This document shows positions 26,448 to 35,193 of a DNA stretch of 64,000 bases, piece by piece (position 1 is the first letter of the stretch; every line of letters begins with the position of its first letter). A program made the position numbers and the translations under genes. Origin of the DNA: Devosia sp. (GTDB taxonomy: Bacteria; Pseudomonadota; Alphaproteobacteria; Rhizobiales; Devosiaceae); the NCBI RefSeq assembly GCF_017744655.1, contig NZ_JAGIAW010000004.1, forward strand, positions 238,795 through 302,794, in the 5' to 3' direction. The notes beneath the pieces were generated by a model. That model worked only from the letters and a program-made list of their open reading frames with translations. It had not been told where the DNA came from and made no database searches.

Positions 26448-28699
26448 TCCTTTGGCGGCCGGAGGACGTGGCGGGCGGCTACGGCGAGAAGGACCATTAG
26501 AGCCGGGTGGGCCTCGGTGATGTCTTGGGTTCCGTCGATCAATTCCACAACTGGTAGCGCTTCGCTGTGGGGCGAGGCGGCGATGAGCGGGCGCAGGGCG
26601 CGGAGGGCGGCGAAGCTTTCGGCGGTCGGGCCGGTGCCGAGGCCGGCAGCGGCTTGCTGCAAGTTGGCGCGGACGCTCTCGGTGCGTTTGTCCTTTGCGT
26701 CGAGCGATTTGGCCAATCGGCTCAGCAGGGCCGGCAGGCAGTAGCCGGGCATGCGTTGTTCGCGGCGCCAATTGCGGGCGAACTGTTCTTCGAGGCCGAG
26801 GATTTTGGAAATGGCCAGCAGCACGACCTTGCTGCGCGGTTCGCTGATCGGGTTTTCGTCGCCGGCCTGGTCGACATAGATCGCGACAAGGGCGGGTACG
26901 CTTTGCCGGTCGCCGAATTTGCCGAGAGCCGAAGCGGCGGCGAGGCGGCAGTCGATGTCGGCATCTTCCGCGAGCATTTTTCTCAGCGCAGGCAGATAGG
27001 TCTCGGCGCGGATGTCGCCGAGCGAGCGGGCGGCCCGGGAGCGCAGGAGACGATTGCCGTCGTCGAGGAAGCGGGCAATTTTTGCGGCGCTGGAGCGGGA
27101 CTGAAGCTGGCCGAGGGAATCGAGCGCGGCATATTGCAGCTCAATCAGGCCGTCATAGGTGAGGATCTCTTCGAGCGCGTGGATGGCCTTGCGCGTCGGC
27201 GGGAGGCGGCCGAGGGCGCGGATGGCTTCGTGGCGGACATCGAAACTGGGGTCTGAAAGGGCTGAGATCAGTTCGTCCTTGGCGAGCGTGCTGCCGGTGC
27301 CGCCAAAGCTGTAGGCAAGGTCGCGGCGGCGTTGTTCCGAGGTAAAGCTGGAAAAACGCTGGATGCCCCAGAGGGCACGCAGGGGATTGCCGGTGGAGAA
27401 TTGCCCGAGAAAATCGCGGACGCCGGTGGCGCCTTCTTCCTTGAGGAGCGCGAAGACGGCGGCGGAGCTGGCGGTGACGAGGGCGGCGACGAGGAAGAGA
27501 ACCTCGTAGCCGCCGATATGGGCCGAGCCGAGATTGGTGCCGTTGTGCTCGAAATATTGCACCAAGACGCCCGCGAGAACGGTGAGGCCGCCGCCAAAGA
27601 TGCCGTCGCTCGAATAGGCGAGGGCCATGTAGCTCTCGCGCTCGGTGGGCGGCACATAGTTGAGCATATAGACGCTGCCGCCGACCATGGCGCCCTGAAC
27701 GAGGAAGCCAAAGAGGAAGAAGACGAGGCCGACGAGCAGCTCGACGCCGGGAATGCCGTCATGGAGGAAGGGCAGGGCGAGGAGCATGGCGACCTGCAGG
27801 GTCTGCAGGGTGATACGGATGGCGCGGGTGCCGTGGCGGTCGATGAACCAGCCGGCGGCATAACTGCCGGCGGCAGAGCCGACCGGGACGAGCGCGGCCA
27901 TGAGCACGATCTGGCCGCTCGAAATGCCGAGGCGCTCGCGGAAGAACAGCAGAAGGAAGATATTGAGCGCCGCGAAGACAAGATATTGGCTGCCGGACGA
28001 ATAGAGGAAGGCGAGGAAATTGCGATCGCGCAGGGGGACGCGCAATTGGCGAATGGCGTCGAGACTGCTGCGGGAGGAGGTGCGCGGGCCGCCGCCGCCG
28101 AGGCCGAAGAGGAAGAGGCCGCCGACAATGCCGATGACGATGCCGATGGCGAAGACGGGATAGAAGCGCTCGATGCCGTCTTGTCCATCGAGCCAGAGCT
28201 GGATGAGGAAAGAGCCGATGAGGGCGGTGGGTAGATAGGCCAGAGCGTTCTTGCCGCTGACCTGACCGCGCACGAGGCGGGGGATGATTTCCTGCGACCA
28301 GGGGACGACGGCAGCTTCGGAGAGGGTACGGCAGATGGCGAAGCAGATGATGGCGCCGAAGATCAGGGCGAAGGCGATGTTGGGCGTGACGATAAAGAGG
28401 GGGGCGATGAAAAGCGGCAACAGGAAGAGGTAGCGAGCGATGAGCGCGAGGGCAGCGACGCGTTTGGTGCCGAAGTGCAGGATAACCGGCAGCGCGGCGA
28501 TGCCGAGAACCTGGAAGAAGGGCAGGATGCCGCCGATGAGGCCGATGCGGTCTTTGTCGATGCCGAGTTCGGCTGAGAAAAGCACCAGCGGCGCGCCGAC
28601 GGTGCAGAGTACGGCGGTGCCGGTGAGTACGGAATAGCCGTAGTAGAACGGCATTTTTCTCAGCTTGGCGTAGTCGGTCAGTTCTGGTGTCGTCGACAC
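26444..28699 (-). CDS. MFS transporter fused to C-terminal HEAT repeats
   Basis: About 751 residues. Residues ~16-440 form a 12-helix major facilitator transporter (first helix MPFYYGYSVLTGTAVLCTVGA without the last residue; loop GWFIDRHGTRAIRI). From ~460 to the end the protein is soluble and made of alpha-helical repeats: DPSFDVRHEAIRALGRL, IELQYAALDSLGQL, RLLRSRAARSLGDI and DIDCRLAAASALGKFGD, which are HEAT/PBS-lyase-type repeats. The start is probably GTG 28699, with GAGG 7 bases upstream, just after the sialidase-like stop; ATG 28738 would overlap that gene by 32 bases. Such a fusion is unusual; the repeats may recruit a cytoplasmic partner. Confidence 0.85.
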   Translation of the reverse strand: MSTTPELTDYAKLRKMPFYYGYSVLTGTAVLCTVGAPLVLFSAELGIDKDRIGLIGGILPFFQVLGIAALPVILHFGTKRVAALALIARYLFLLPLFIAPLFIVTPNIAFALIFGAIICFAICRTLSEAAVVPWSQEIIPRLVRGQVSGKNALAYLPTALIGSFLIQLWLDGQDGIERFYPVFAIGIVIGIVGGLFLFGLGGGGPRTSSRSSLDAIRQLRVPLRDRNFLAFLYSSGSQYLVFAALNIFLLLFFRERLGISSGQIVLMAALVPVGSAAGSYAAGWFIDRHGTRAIRITLQTLQVAMLLALPFLHDGIPGVELLVGLVFFLFGFLVQGAMVGGSVYMLNYVPPTERESYMALAYSSDGIFGGGLTVLAGVLVQYFEHNGTNLGSAHIGGYEVLFLVAALVTASSAAVFALLKEEGATGVRDFLGQFSTGNPLRALWGIQRFSSFTSEQRRRDLAYSFGGTGSTLAKDELISALSDPSFDVRHEAIRALGRLPPTRKAIHALEEILTYDGLIELQYAALDSLGQLQSRSSAAKIARFLDDGNRLLRSRAARSLGDIRAETYLPALRKMLAEDADIDCRLAAASALGKFGDRQSVPALVAIYVDQAGDENPISEPRSKVVLLAISKILGLEEQFARNWRREQRMPGYCLPALLSRLAKSLDAKDKRTESVRANLQQAAAGLGTGPTAESFAALRALRPLIAASPHSEALPVVELIDGTQDITEAHPALMVLLAVAARHVLRPPKD

Positions 28700-28706
28700 A
28701 ATGGCC

Positions 28707-29780
28707 TCAGAGCCGGATGCGGAAAGTTTTGATGACATGCTGGCCGTTTTCGACCTGCCAGCAGCAGGCGAGGTATTCGCCATTGCCGAGCGTAAGCAGG
28801 CTCGGCTGGCCGAAGCGCAGGCTGGCGAAGGGATCGGCCTTCCCCGTCCTTTGCCCCAATCTTTCGTCGGCGAAAAGAGCAAGCGTGTCCAGCACCTCCA
28901 GACGATCATGGTGGAGGCGGGAGCGATAGATATTGAGGCCGACGGGGGATTCGCGGTGGGCGTGAATGGTGAGCATTTCGCTGTGATCGAGGGCGAGGCC
29001 GTTGGAGGCCTGGGCGGGGATGCCAGTGTCGAGGGTGCGGAAGGTCTTGCCGCCATCCTCGGAGAGGGCGAGGCGATTGGTCAGGTTGCGGCCGGCGGCG
29101 ATGTCGAAGGCCCAGAAGAGGACGCCGATACGCTCGCCGCCGAAGTCGATCAGGCGGCTTTCCCAGGGGGCGATGGTGCTGGGTTCAGCGCGGAAGAAGA
29201 TAGATTTTTTCTGCCAGGTTTTTCCATTGTCACCGCTGGAAATCAGCCAGCCTTCGTGATTGTCGGGACCGAGATGGAATGGGGCGCCCGAGCCGAGGAG
29301 TTCGCCCGAGGCGCGCTGGATCACGGGGCCGGAGATTTCGAGGCCGGCATCTTCGACGGTGAAGCGCTCCGGCACGGTCCAGGTTTGGCCGCCGTCGTGG
29401 GAGCGGGACAGCTTGTTGTGGAGTGGCAGGAGTTCGTTGGTTTCGGGATCGACGACGGGTGTGAGCGGGGTGGGGCGGAGGAAGACATAGCCGGTGGCGA
29501 GGAGGGAGCCGTCAGCGAGGGCAGCCGGTTTGAAGGTTTCGGATTCTTCGGGGGTGAAGGTTTGGGTGTGGAGCGGCGCGGGGGTGCTCCAGGTGTGGCC
29601 GTTGTCGGTGCTGCGGCTGACATAGGCCCGCATGTCGGCGGCGTCGAAGGCCTGGCCGATGGAGAAAAGCGCGACGATGTCGCCATTGGCCAGGCGGGCG
29701 AGGCCGGGAAAGGCGGCCTGGCGGCTGACGAGAAGCGGGTCGGGATTGGCGTAGAGTGTGCCGGTTTTAAGGAGCTGCAT
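28707..29780 (-). CDS. sialidase/BNR-repeat family protein
   Basis: 357 residues with a six-bladed propeller pattern and several Asp boxes (SxDxGxTW): STDNGHTWS, SHDGGQTWT, SGDNGKTWQ and SEDGGKTFR. No signal peptide is visible at MQLLKTGTLYANPDPLL, so it would stay in the cytoplasm unless exported by another route. Members of this family include sialidases and also proteins acting on other glycans. It starts 8 bases after the AraC gene and sits 8 bases before the MFS-HEAT gene, which suggests import then hydrolysis of a glycoside. Confidence 0.85.
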   Translation of the reverse strand: MQLLKTGTLYANPDPLLVSRQAAFPGLARLANGDIVALFSIGQAFDAADMRAYVSRSTDNGHTWSTPAPLHTQTFTPEESETFKPAALADGSLLATGYVFLRPTPLTPVVDPETNELLPLHNKLSRSHDGGQTWTVPERFTVEDAGLEISGPVIQRASGELLGSGAPFHLGPDNHEGWLISSGDNGKTWQKKSIFFRAEPSTIAPWESRLIDFGGERIGVLFWAFDIAAGRNLTNRLALSEDGGKTFRTLDTGIPAQASNGLALDHSEMLTIHAHRESPVGLNIYRSRLHHDRLEVLDTLALFADERLGQRTGKADPFASLRFGQPSLLTLGNGEYLACCWQVENGQHVIKTFRIRL

Positions 29781-29788
29781 TGGGGCTC

Positions 29789-30577
29789 TCAGGCAAAGGG
29801 ATTGGAGCGGTGGCGGAATTCGCCGGGGGTGCAGCCGCGGCTGCGGTGAAAGGCGGCGATGAAGGTTTCCGCGTGGCCATAGCCGACGAGGCGGGCGATT
29901 TCGCCGAGCGTGTAGCGGGTGGTCGAGAGCAGGTCTTCGGCGCGGCGCAGGCGCATTTCGCGCAAGTGGCTGCCGGCCGAGGTGCGGTATTGGCGGCGGT
30001 GGCGGGCGCGCAGGGCGCTTTCATGGACGCCCATCACGGCAGCGACGTCACTGAGGGTGCGCATCTTGTGGAGGGATTTTGTTGCCTGGCCCCAGGCCAT
30101 GTCGAGACCGTCATCGCTGGGTGCGGGCTCGTTATGGGTGGCGGTGGGGTGATCGAAACAGTCGAGCATGGCGAGGAGGAGCCGACGGCGGCGTTGCAGG
30201 TCCGCCTCAGTGGTCGCGCCGGCGAGATCGAGGCTCAGGCGCAGCATGGATTGAACGTGCATGGCTTCGCCGGGGCGTGGGAGAAGATAGCCAGGGTCGC
30301 TGGTTTGTGCGCTGACCAAAGTGAAGTGGCAGATCGAGGCGGTGGCGAAGCCGCCGATGGTGGTGCCCGAGAAGGGGGTGTTCGGGAGGATCAGGATACC
30401 GCCGGGGGCGCTGAGGGCGATGTTGTCGCCGCCGATACTGAGGCGCACGCTGCCTTCGTGGATCCACAGCAGGTCATGAAAATCCCACTGCGCCGGGCCA
30501 ATGGGCATGCGCCGATCGAAGCGACCGAGGCGGTGCTCGCGCAGAATGATGCTATCGGGGTCGATGCTCTGGGTCAT
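29789..30577 (-). CDS. AraC-family transcriptional regulator
   Basis: 262 residues. The N-terminal half is a cupin-like sensor (WDFHDLLWIHEGSVRLSIGG) and the C-terminal ~100 residues carry two helix-turn-helix units: SDVAAVMGVHESALRARHRR and LGEIARLVGYGHAETFIAAFHRSRG, ending with TPGEFRHR. ATG 30577 gives the usual AraC length. It is first in a minus-strand operon with the sialidase-like and MFS-HEAT genes and probably regulates it, with a sugar as effector. Confidence 0.9.
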   Translation of the reverse strand: MTQSIDPDSIILREHRLGRFDRRMPIGPAQWDFHDLLWIHEGSVRLSIGGDNIALSAPGGILILPNTPFSGTTIGGFATASICHFTLVSAQTSDPGYLLPRPGEAMHVQSMLRLSLDLAGATTEADLQRRRRLLLAMLDCFDHPTATHNEPAPSDDGLDMAWGQATKSLHKMRTLSDVAAVMGVHESALRARHRRQYRTSAGSHLREMRLRRAEDLLSTTRYTLGEIARLVGYGHAETFIAAFHRSRGCTPGEFRHRSNPFA

Positions 30578-30726
30578 GCCAGCACAGCACCATGAAGCGG
30601 GGTGCGCCGCCACTGATGTGTGGCAGGCGCAATCGGAATTCCTAGTTTGCTGCCGCACTGCTCAACAGACGGCGACAGGCGCTTGGTCTCTGATGGTGGC
30701 AGAGGGAACCCAGAAGGAGAAAGCCG

Positions 30727-31503
30727 ATGTCCGTGGCCATGCAGGAACCGCCCACCAACCTCAAGAGCGATTTTGACCGGGATGGTTTTATCGCCATCAA
30801 GCCGCTTTTCGACGCCAGCAAGATGGCGGAGATCAATCGCGAATTCGACCGCTATGTCGAAAGCTGCGTGCCTGAGATGAAGGACACGGAAGTATTCTAC
30901 GAGGAGAAGGGCGCCAGGGGCACACTCAAGCAGATGCAGAACATGCAGCACTATGATGCGTATTTTCGCGATCTGCTCGAGATCGACACGATCCGCGAAC
31001 TGGCCGAGGGCATGCTGGGCGAAAAAGCGCGGGCGGTGAACCTTGAATATTTCAACAAGCCTGCCGGCATCGGCAAGCCAACGCCACCGCATCAGGACGG
31101 GTATTATTTCCATTTCAACCCGCCAGCCGCGGTTACCGGATGGCTGGCGCTGGAGCGGGTCGATCCGGAAAATGGCTGCATCCACTATGTGCGTGGGTCG
31201 CATAAGAACGAAGGCTATCGACCGCATGGGCGATCGGAAATCCTTGGCTTTTCGCAGGGAATTACCGATTTCGGCACTGCGGACGACAAGGCTAATACCG
31301 TGGCCTTTCCGGGCGACGCGGGCACCTTCCTGATGCACCATTCCAAGACCATTCACTGGGCGGGGCCGAATACCTCTCCGACGCGGGCGCGGCGGGCGCT
31401 GGGCTTTGTCTATTTTGGCGAAAGCGCCAAGGTGGATGAGGAGGCGCGGGCGGCTTATCAGGCCAAGCTCCAGGCCGATCTTCGGGCCGCCGGCAAGATC
31501 TGA
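30727..31503 (+). CDS. phytanoyl-CoA dioxygenase (PhyH)-family Fe(II)/2-oxoglutarate oxygenase
   Basis: 258 residues with the HxD...H iron triad: H122 and D124 in PPHQDGYYF, and distal H210 in KTIHWAGPN followed by the arginine-rich 2-oxoglutarate site (SPTRARRAL). Members hydroxylate a range of small molecules. SD AAGGAGA precedes ATG 30727. It stands alone between two minus-strand operons, with the AraC gene divergent from it, so it may respond to the same signal. Confidence 0.88.
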   Translation: MSVAMQEPPTNLKSDFDRDGFIAIKPLFDASKMAEINREFDRYVESCVPEMKDTEVFYEEKGARGTLKQMQNMQHYDAYFRDLLEIDTIRELAEGMLGEKARAVNLEYFNKPAGIGKPTPPHQDGYYFHFNPPAAVTGWLALERVDPENGCIHYVRGSHKNEGYRPHGRSEILGFSQGITDFGTADDKANTVAFPGDAGTFLMHHSKTIHWAGPNTSPTRARRALGFVYFGESAKVDEEARAAYQAKLQADLRAAGKI

Positions 31504-31530
31504 ATGGCGATGGCGGGGCCCAATGGGGCT

Positions 31531-31560
31531 CCGCCGCAAACCTCTTCGATCTTGCGGCGG
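31531..31560. terminator. candidate bidirectional terminator
   Basis: Stem CCGCCGCAA (31531-31539) pairs with TTGCGGCGG (31552-31560) between the convergent dioxygenase and M81 genes. There is no T-run on either strand. Confidence 0.4.
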
Positions 31561-31571
31561 TCTTGGCATGT

Positions 31572-33071
31572 TCAGCTCAATGAAATCACCTTGCCCTGAA
31601 GCTTGGTGAAGGGCAGGCGGCGCAGGTCGCTGGTGCAGAGGCCGGGGCTGTCGACATAAAAACTGGCGCGCTGGATCGAGTCATAGGCGGCGCGATGCGA
31701 GACGGCGGCCTTGATGACGACATAGGTGGCGTCTTCGGGGCGCAGACCCTGCGAATGGTATTGACCGAGATCCATGGGCGCCGTCTTGCGCTCAGAGAGC
31801 AGGATTTTGGCCTGATTATTGGCGATCACGGCGCAGCGGCCCATGCGGATAGTCGTGCCGCCCATGGAGGCGAGGTGCGATTTCGGGTTTTCGAGCTGGA
31901 AGACGCCGTCGCTGAGGTTTTCGACGGTGCCGGTGAAGGGGATCGGCGCGCCGTGATGGGCGTCGGTCTTGCCGCCGATCAGCAGCGAGACTTTTGCGCC
32001 CGCTCCGGCGGTGAAGCATTTGGCCACGGCTTCGCGGTCGGCAAGGGCGGCGAGGATGTTTTTGCGGCCGGTTTCGAGGAGGGGGCCGAGGAGACCCGTA
32101 GCATCGCCCGGCGTGCCACCGCCGATATTGTCGGCGGGCTCGATGAGGAGGATCGGGCCAGTGCCCGGCGGCAGGGAGTCGGCTTTGGTGAGGGCGGTGG
32201 CGAGATCGTCTTCGTGCGGGTAGCCGGCTTCGATATTGGCTTCGAGGACGCTGACCAGCGTGTCGAGGTGTTTTTCGGCGGCAGCGACCGGACCCTTGGT
32301 GACAAGATTGAGGCTGAAGCCGCAATCGGGAATGTCGGAATAGGCGTAGCCGGCCATGACGTTGACGGTCTGGATATCAGGATCGCTGGCCTCGATGGCG
32401 CGGGCGGCGGCGAGGACGCTCTTCATCGGGTCATTGGCGGAGCCGACACCGACGGGCGAGACGATGTATTTGGTCGACCGGTGCAGCGCCTTGATATTGG
32501 GTTCGCTGAGGGCGCGGTCCAGCAGTTCGGCAGCGGCGACGGCTGATTCATAGGCGTCGGTGTGCGGGTTTTCGCGATAGGCGCGGAGGATCGTCGAGTT
32601 TTCGACCATGACTTGCGAAATGTTGCCGTGGAGGTCGAGGACGGCACCCACCGGCAGATCGCCGCGGCCGGCAGCTTTCAGGCGGTTGCGAATGGTCTTG
32701 ATGACGAGGCCTTCGACGTCGTCGGAGCCCTCGCTGACCATGGCGCCGTGGAGGACGAGGAAGATGCCGTCGATCTCATTGATGTGGCGGTCGAGACCGG
32801 CGAGGAAGTGCTCGAAAAAGAGCTCGACGATGTCGTCGGTCACCTTGCCGGCCGGTTGGGCCGCCATCTGGATGGTGGGGAGGATGCGCCAGCCTGCCTT
32901 TTCAGCGTAGTCGATGAAGCCGGCGCTGGGCGAGCCATTGCCGCGGTTCTGGTCCACGGCGGCCTGACCGATGCGGATGCCGCCATCCTCGAACTGGGCC
33001 ATGCCGGTCTTGTCGGCGAGGAAGGTGTGGGTCTCGTGGTAGAGGCCGCCGAAAAGTATGGTCTTGGACAT
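31572..33071 (-). CDS. M81-family metallopeptidase (MlrC-like), second copy
   Basis: 499 residues. It shares the family features of the protein at 20611-22083: LFGGLYHETHTFLADKTG, FLVLHGAMVSEGSDDVEG, VLDLHGNISQVMV and REN-PHTDAYESA in the metal-binding region, and PADNIGGGTPGDATGLLG. The two copies differ widely, so they probably have different substrates. ATG 33071 is chosen; the frame upstream to 33443 overlaps the deaminase gene. It is the last gene of the 31572-38740 operon. Confidence 0.88.
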   Translation of the reverse strand: MSKTILFGGLYHETHTFLADKTGMAQFEDGGIRIGQAAVDQNRGNGSPSAGFIDYAEKAGWRILPTIQMAAQPAGKVTDDIVELFFEHFLAGLDRHINEIDGIFLVLHGAMVSEGSDDVEGLVIKTIRNRLKAAGRGDLPVGAVLDLHGNISQVMVENSTILRAYRENPHTDAYESAVAAAELLDRALSEPNIKALHRSTKYIVSPVGVGSANDPMKSVLAAARAIEASDPDIQTVNVMAGYAYSDIPDCGFSLNLVTKGPVAAAEKHLDTLVSVLEANIEAGYPHEDDLATALTKADSLPPGTGPILLIEPADNIGGGTPGDATGLLGPLLETGRKNILAALADREAVAKCFTAGAGAKVSLLIGGKTDAHHGAPIPFTGTVENLSDGVFQLENPKSHLASMGGTTIRMGRCAVIANNQAKILLSERKTAPMDLGQYHSQGLRPEDATYVVIKAAVSHRAAYDSIQRASFYVDSPGLCTSDLRRLPFTKLQGKVISLS

Positions 33072-33085
33072 GGCGCAGTCCCTGG

Positions 33086-34366
33086 TCAGAAGAAGGTTAG
33101 AACGCCGTCGATAACGGTGTAGTCGTCGTCGACGATGGGGAGGAACCGCCATTTGTCGAAGGCGGTGCAGGGGTGGGAGACGCCAGAGGCGACGAGGTCG
33201 CCTACCTGCCAGTCGGTGTCGGGGCCGAGGCGGACATAGGCGTGCTGGTCGTTGGTGGCGAAGATCGTCGCTTCGCCGACAGGCAGGAAGCCGGTGCCGG
33301 GACGGTAGCGCTTGAACGGGATAGGCAGGCCTGAATCGTAGGGCACGTCGCGCTTGCCCATGGAGAGGAAGGCGAGGCCGGGTTCGGGCATGGACTGGAC
33401 ATAGGCCCAGGCTTCGAGGGCCGGTTGCAGATCGGATTTCCACGAGCGGCGCGGATCGGCCTTGGCTTCGTCCTGGGCCTTCTTGTAGGCGCCGGAATCG
33501 TTGGTGACGTAGCAGCCCGAGCGCAGTAGCACGCGGACGGGAAGCGGCAGGTCTAGGGTCGAGAAACGGTCGGCGACGATATCGAAATAGGAGGAGCCGC
33601 CGCCCGAGAGGATGAATTCGTCGAGGCCGGCATAGAGGTTTTTGGGCAGGGCGCGGGCGATGTCGACGATGCCTTGGGCAAAGGGTTCGACGAGCATCGG
33701 GTCCTTGTCGATGCCCGGCACGACGCCTTCGAAGGTGGCGAGGCCGGCGAAGCGGACAAGGTTCTGGTCGCTCGATGCCAGTTTGTCGGCGAGGGCGAGC
33801 GCTTCGGCTTCCGTGCGGAGACCGGTGCGGCCGCCCTTGGCGCCGATTTCGAGCAGGACCTTGATTGGGCGGATCGGAGCAAGCTCACGCAGATGCGTGA
33901 GCATATTGTCGAGCTGGGCGGCGGAATCGAGAAAGCACAGAAAATCGAACTCTGGGTCGCTGTCGATGAGTGCGGCGATGCCGGCGAGGTGCGCCTTCCC
34001 GATGAGTTGGTTGGCAAGGAGGACGCGCTTGACGCCATAGTGGTGCATGACCTGCACCTGATTGACCGTAGCAGCCGTCATGCCCCAGGCGCCGCCGGAA
34101 AGTTGCTCGGCGAAGATTTGCGGGCTCATGGTGGTCTTGCCATGGGGCGCGAGGGACAGGTTGTGGCTTGTCAGATATTGCCCGAAGACACTGGCATTGT
34201 GGTCGAGCGCGCTGCGTTTCAGGAGCATCAGCGGCATGGGCAAGTCTTCGCGGAGGACGTTCCAGCCTTTGCCGGCAATGTCCTTCAGTGCGAAGGGTTC
34301 GGCTGTCGCGGGGATGCCCTTGGTGCGGCCGTCGAGCAGGGTTTTCTGCAGCGCCTCGAGGTTCAT
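33086..34366 (-). CDS. D-serine deaminase-like / D-threonine aldolase-like PLP enzyme
   Basis: 426 residues with an alanine-racemase-type N-terminal barrel and a C-terminal beta domain. The PLP lysine is K77 in LAPHGKTTMSPQ. Metal-binding residues of this group are suggested by GVSHPCTAFDKW near the C-terminus. Members remove ammonia from D-serine-like amino acids or cleave beta-hydroxy-D-amino acids. It lies 14 bases upstream of the M81 gene and 9 bases after the aldolase gene. Confidence 0.85.
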   Translation of the reverse strand: MNLEALQKTLLDGRTKGIPATAEPFALKDIAGKGWNVLREDLPMPLMLLKRSALDHNASVFGQYLTSHNLSLAPHGKTTMSPQIFAEQLSGGAWGMTAATVNQVQVMHHYGVKRVLLANQLIGKAHLAGIAALIDSDPEFDFLCFLDSAAQLDNMLTHLRELAPIRPIKVLLEIGAKGGRTGLRTEAEALALADKLASSDQNLVRFAGLATFEGVVPGIDKDPMLVEPFAQGIVDIARALPKNLYAGLDEFILSGGGSSYFDIVADRFSTLDLPLPVRVLLRSGCYVTNDSGAYKKAQDEAKADPRRSWKSDLQPALEAWAYVQSMPEPGLAFLSMGKRDVPYDSGLPIPFKRYRPGTGFLPVGEATIFATNDQHAYVRLGPDTDWQVGDLVASGVSHPCTAFDKWRFLPIVDDDYTVIDGVLTFF

Positions 34367-34375
34367 CTTTCCGTC

Positions 34376-35188
34376 CTAGATCGCGTCGAATGCGGAAAGG
34401 ACGTCGTCGGCATAGGTGGCGAGGGCCACCACGTCGGCGCCAACGCTGAGGAGGTTGTAGCCCATCGAGACATAGTCCTTCACATTGACCTTGCCGGCGA
34501 CGGTGGCCGCGATCTTGCCGTGCTTGCGGGCGACTTCGGCGACGCGCTCGCGCACCTTGATGATTTCGGGCGCCTGAATCTGGCCAGGAATGCCGAGGCG
34601 AACGGAATAATCGCCGGGGCCGAAGAAGAGGGCGTCGACGCCGTCGATTTCGGCGATGGCTTCGATTTCATCCAGCGCCTCGGGGTCCTCGATCTGGTGG
34701 CAGACGAAGCGTTCCTTGTTGGCGGTTTCGAGATAGTCGAGAAAGCCGACCCGCGTGAACATGCCGTCGTTATTGCCCCCATCGACGGCGCGGCGGCCGA
34801 GCGGGGCGAACTTGGTCATGTCGCGCACGGCGCGGGCGTCGGTCGCGCCCATGACGTGCGGGACGATAAGGCCGGTGGCATCGGCTTCAAGCGGGCGGAT
34901 ATAGTCGGAATAGCTGCCGCGGGCGACGCGGACGAGGCTATCGACGTCGTAAATCTTGGCGGCTCGGATCTGGTGCTCGATGGCCTCGATGCTGGCCGAG
35001 GTGTGCTCCTGGCAGAGCCAGAGCGCGTCAGGCTGGGCCTGGGCGAAGATTTCGGCGACCTTGGCGTCAAAAGTGTTTAGCTTCAGCACGCGCGCAACGC
35101 CGCCAGCGGCGATGGTGCGCAAAACGCGGCTCTTGCGCATGCGGTGCTGGGTGGCGGGGGTGGCGGAATAGAGCTGCTTTTCGGTCAT
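34376..35188 (-). CDS. HpcH/HpaI-family aldolase
   Basis: 270 residues, pyruvate-type class II aldolase family. It shows ALWLCQEHTSASIEA, GLIVPHVMGATDARAV, CHQIEDPEALDEIEAI (metal glutamate) and ALFFGPGDYSVRLGIPGQ (metal aspartate region). Such enzymes split 4-hydroxy-2-oxoacids into pyruvate plus an aldehyde. Within the operon it is the likely step producing central metabolites from a sugar acid. Confidence 0.88.
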   Translation of the reverse strand: MTEKQLYSATPATQHRMRKSRVLRTIAAGGVARVLKLNTFDAKVAEIFAQAQPDALWLCQEHTSASIEAIEHQIRAAKIYDVDSLVRVARGSYSDYIRPLEADATGLIVPHVMGATDARAVRDMTKFAPLGRRAVDGGNNDGMFTRVGFLDYLETANKERFVCHQIEDPEALDEIEAIAEIDGVDALFFGPGDYSVRLGIPGQIQAPEIIKVRERVAEVARKHGKIAATVAGKVNVKDYVSMGYNLLSVGADVVALATYADDVLSAFDAI

Positions 35189-35193
35189 GGCTG

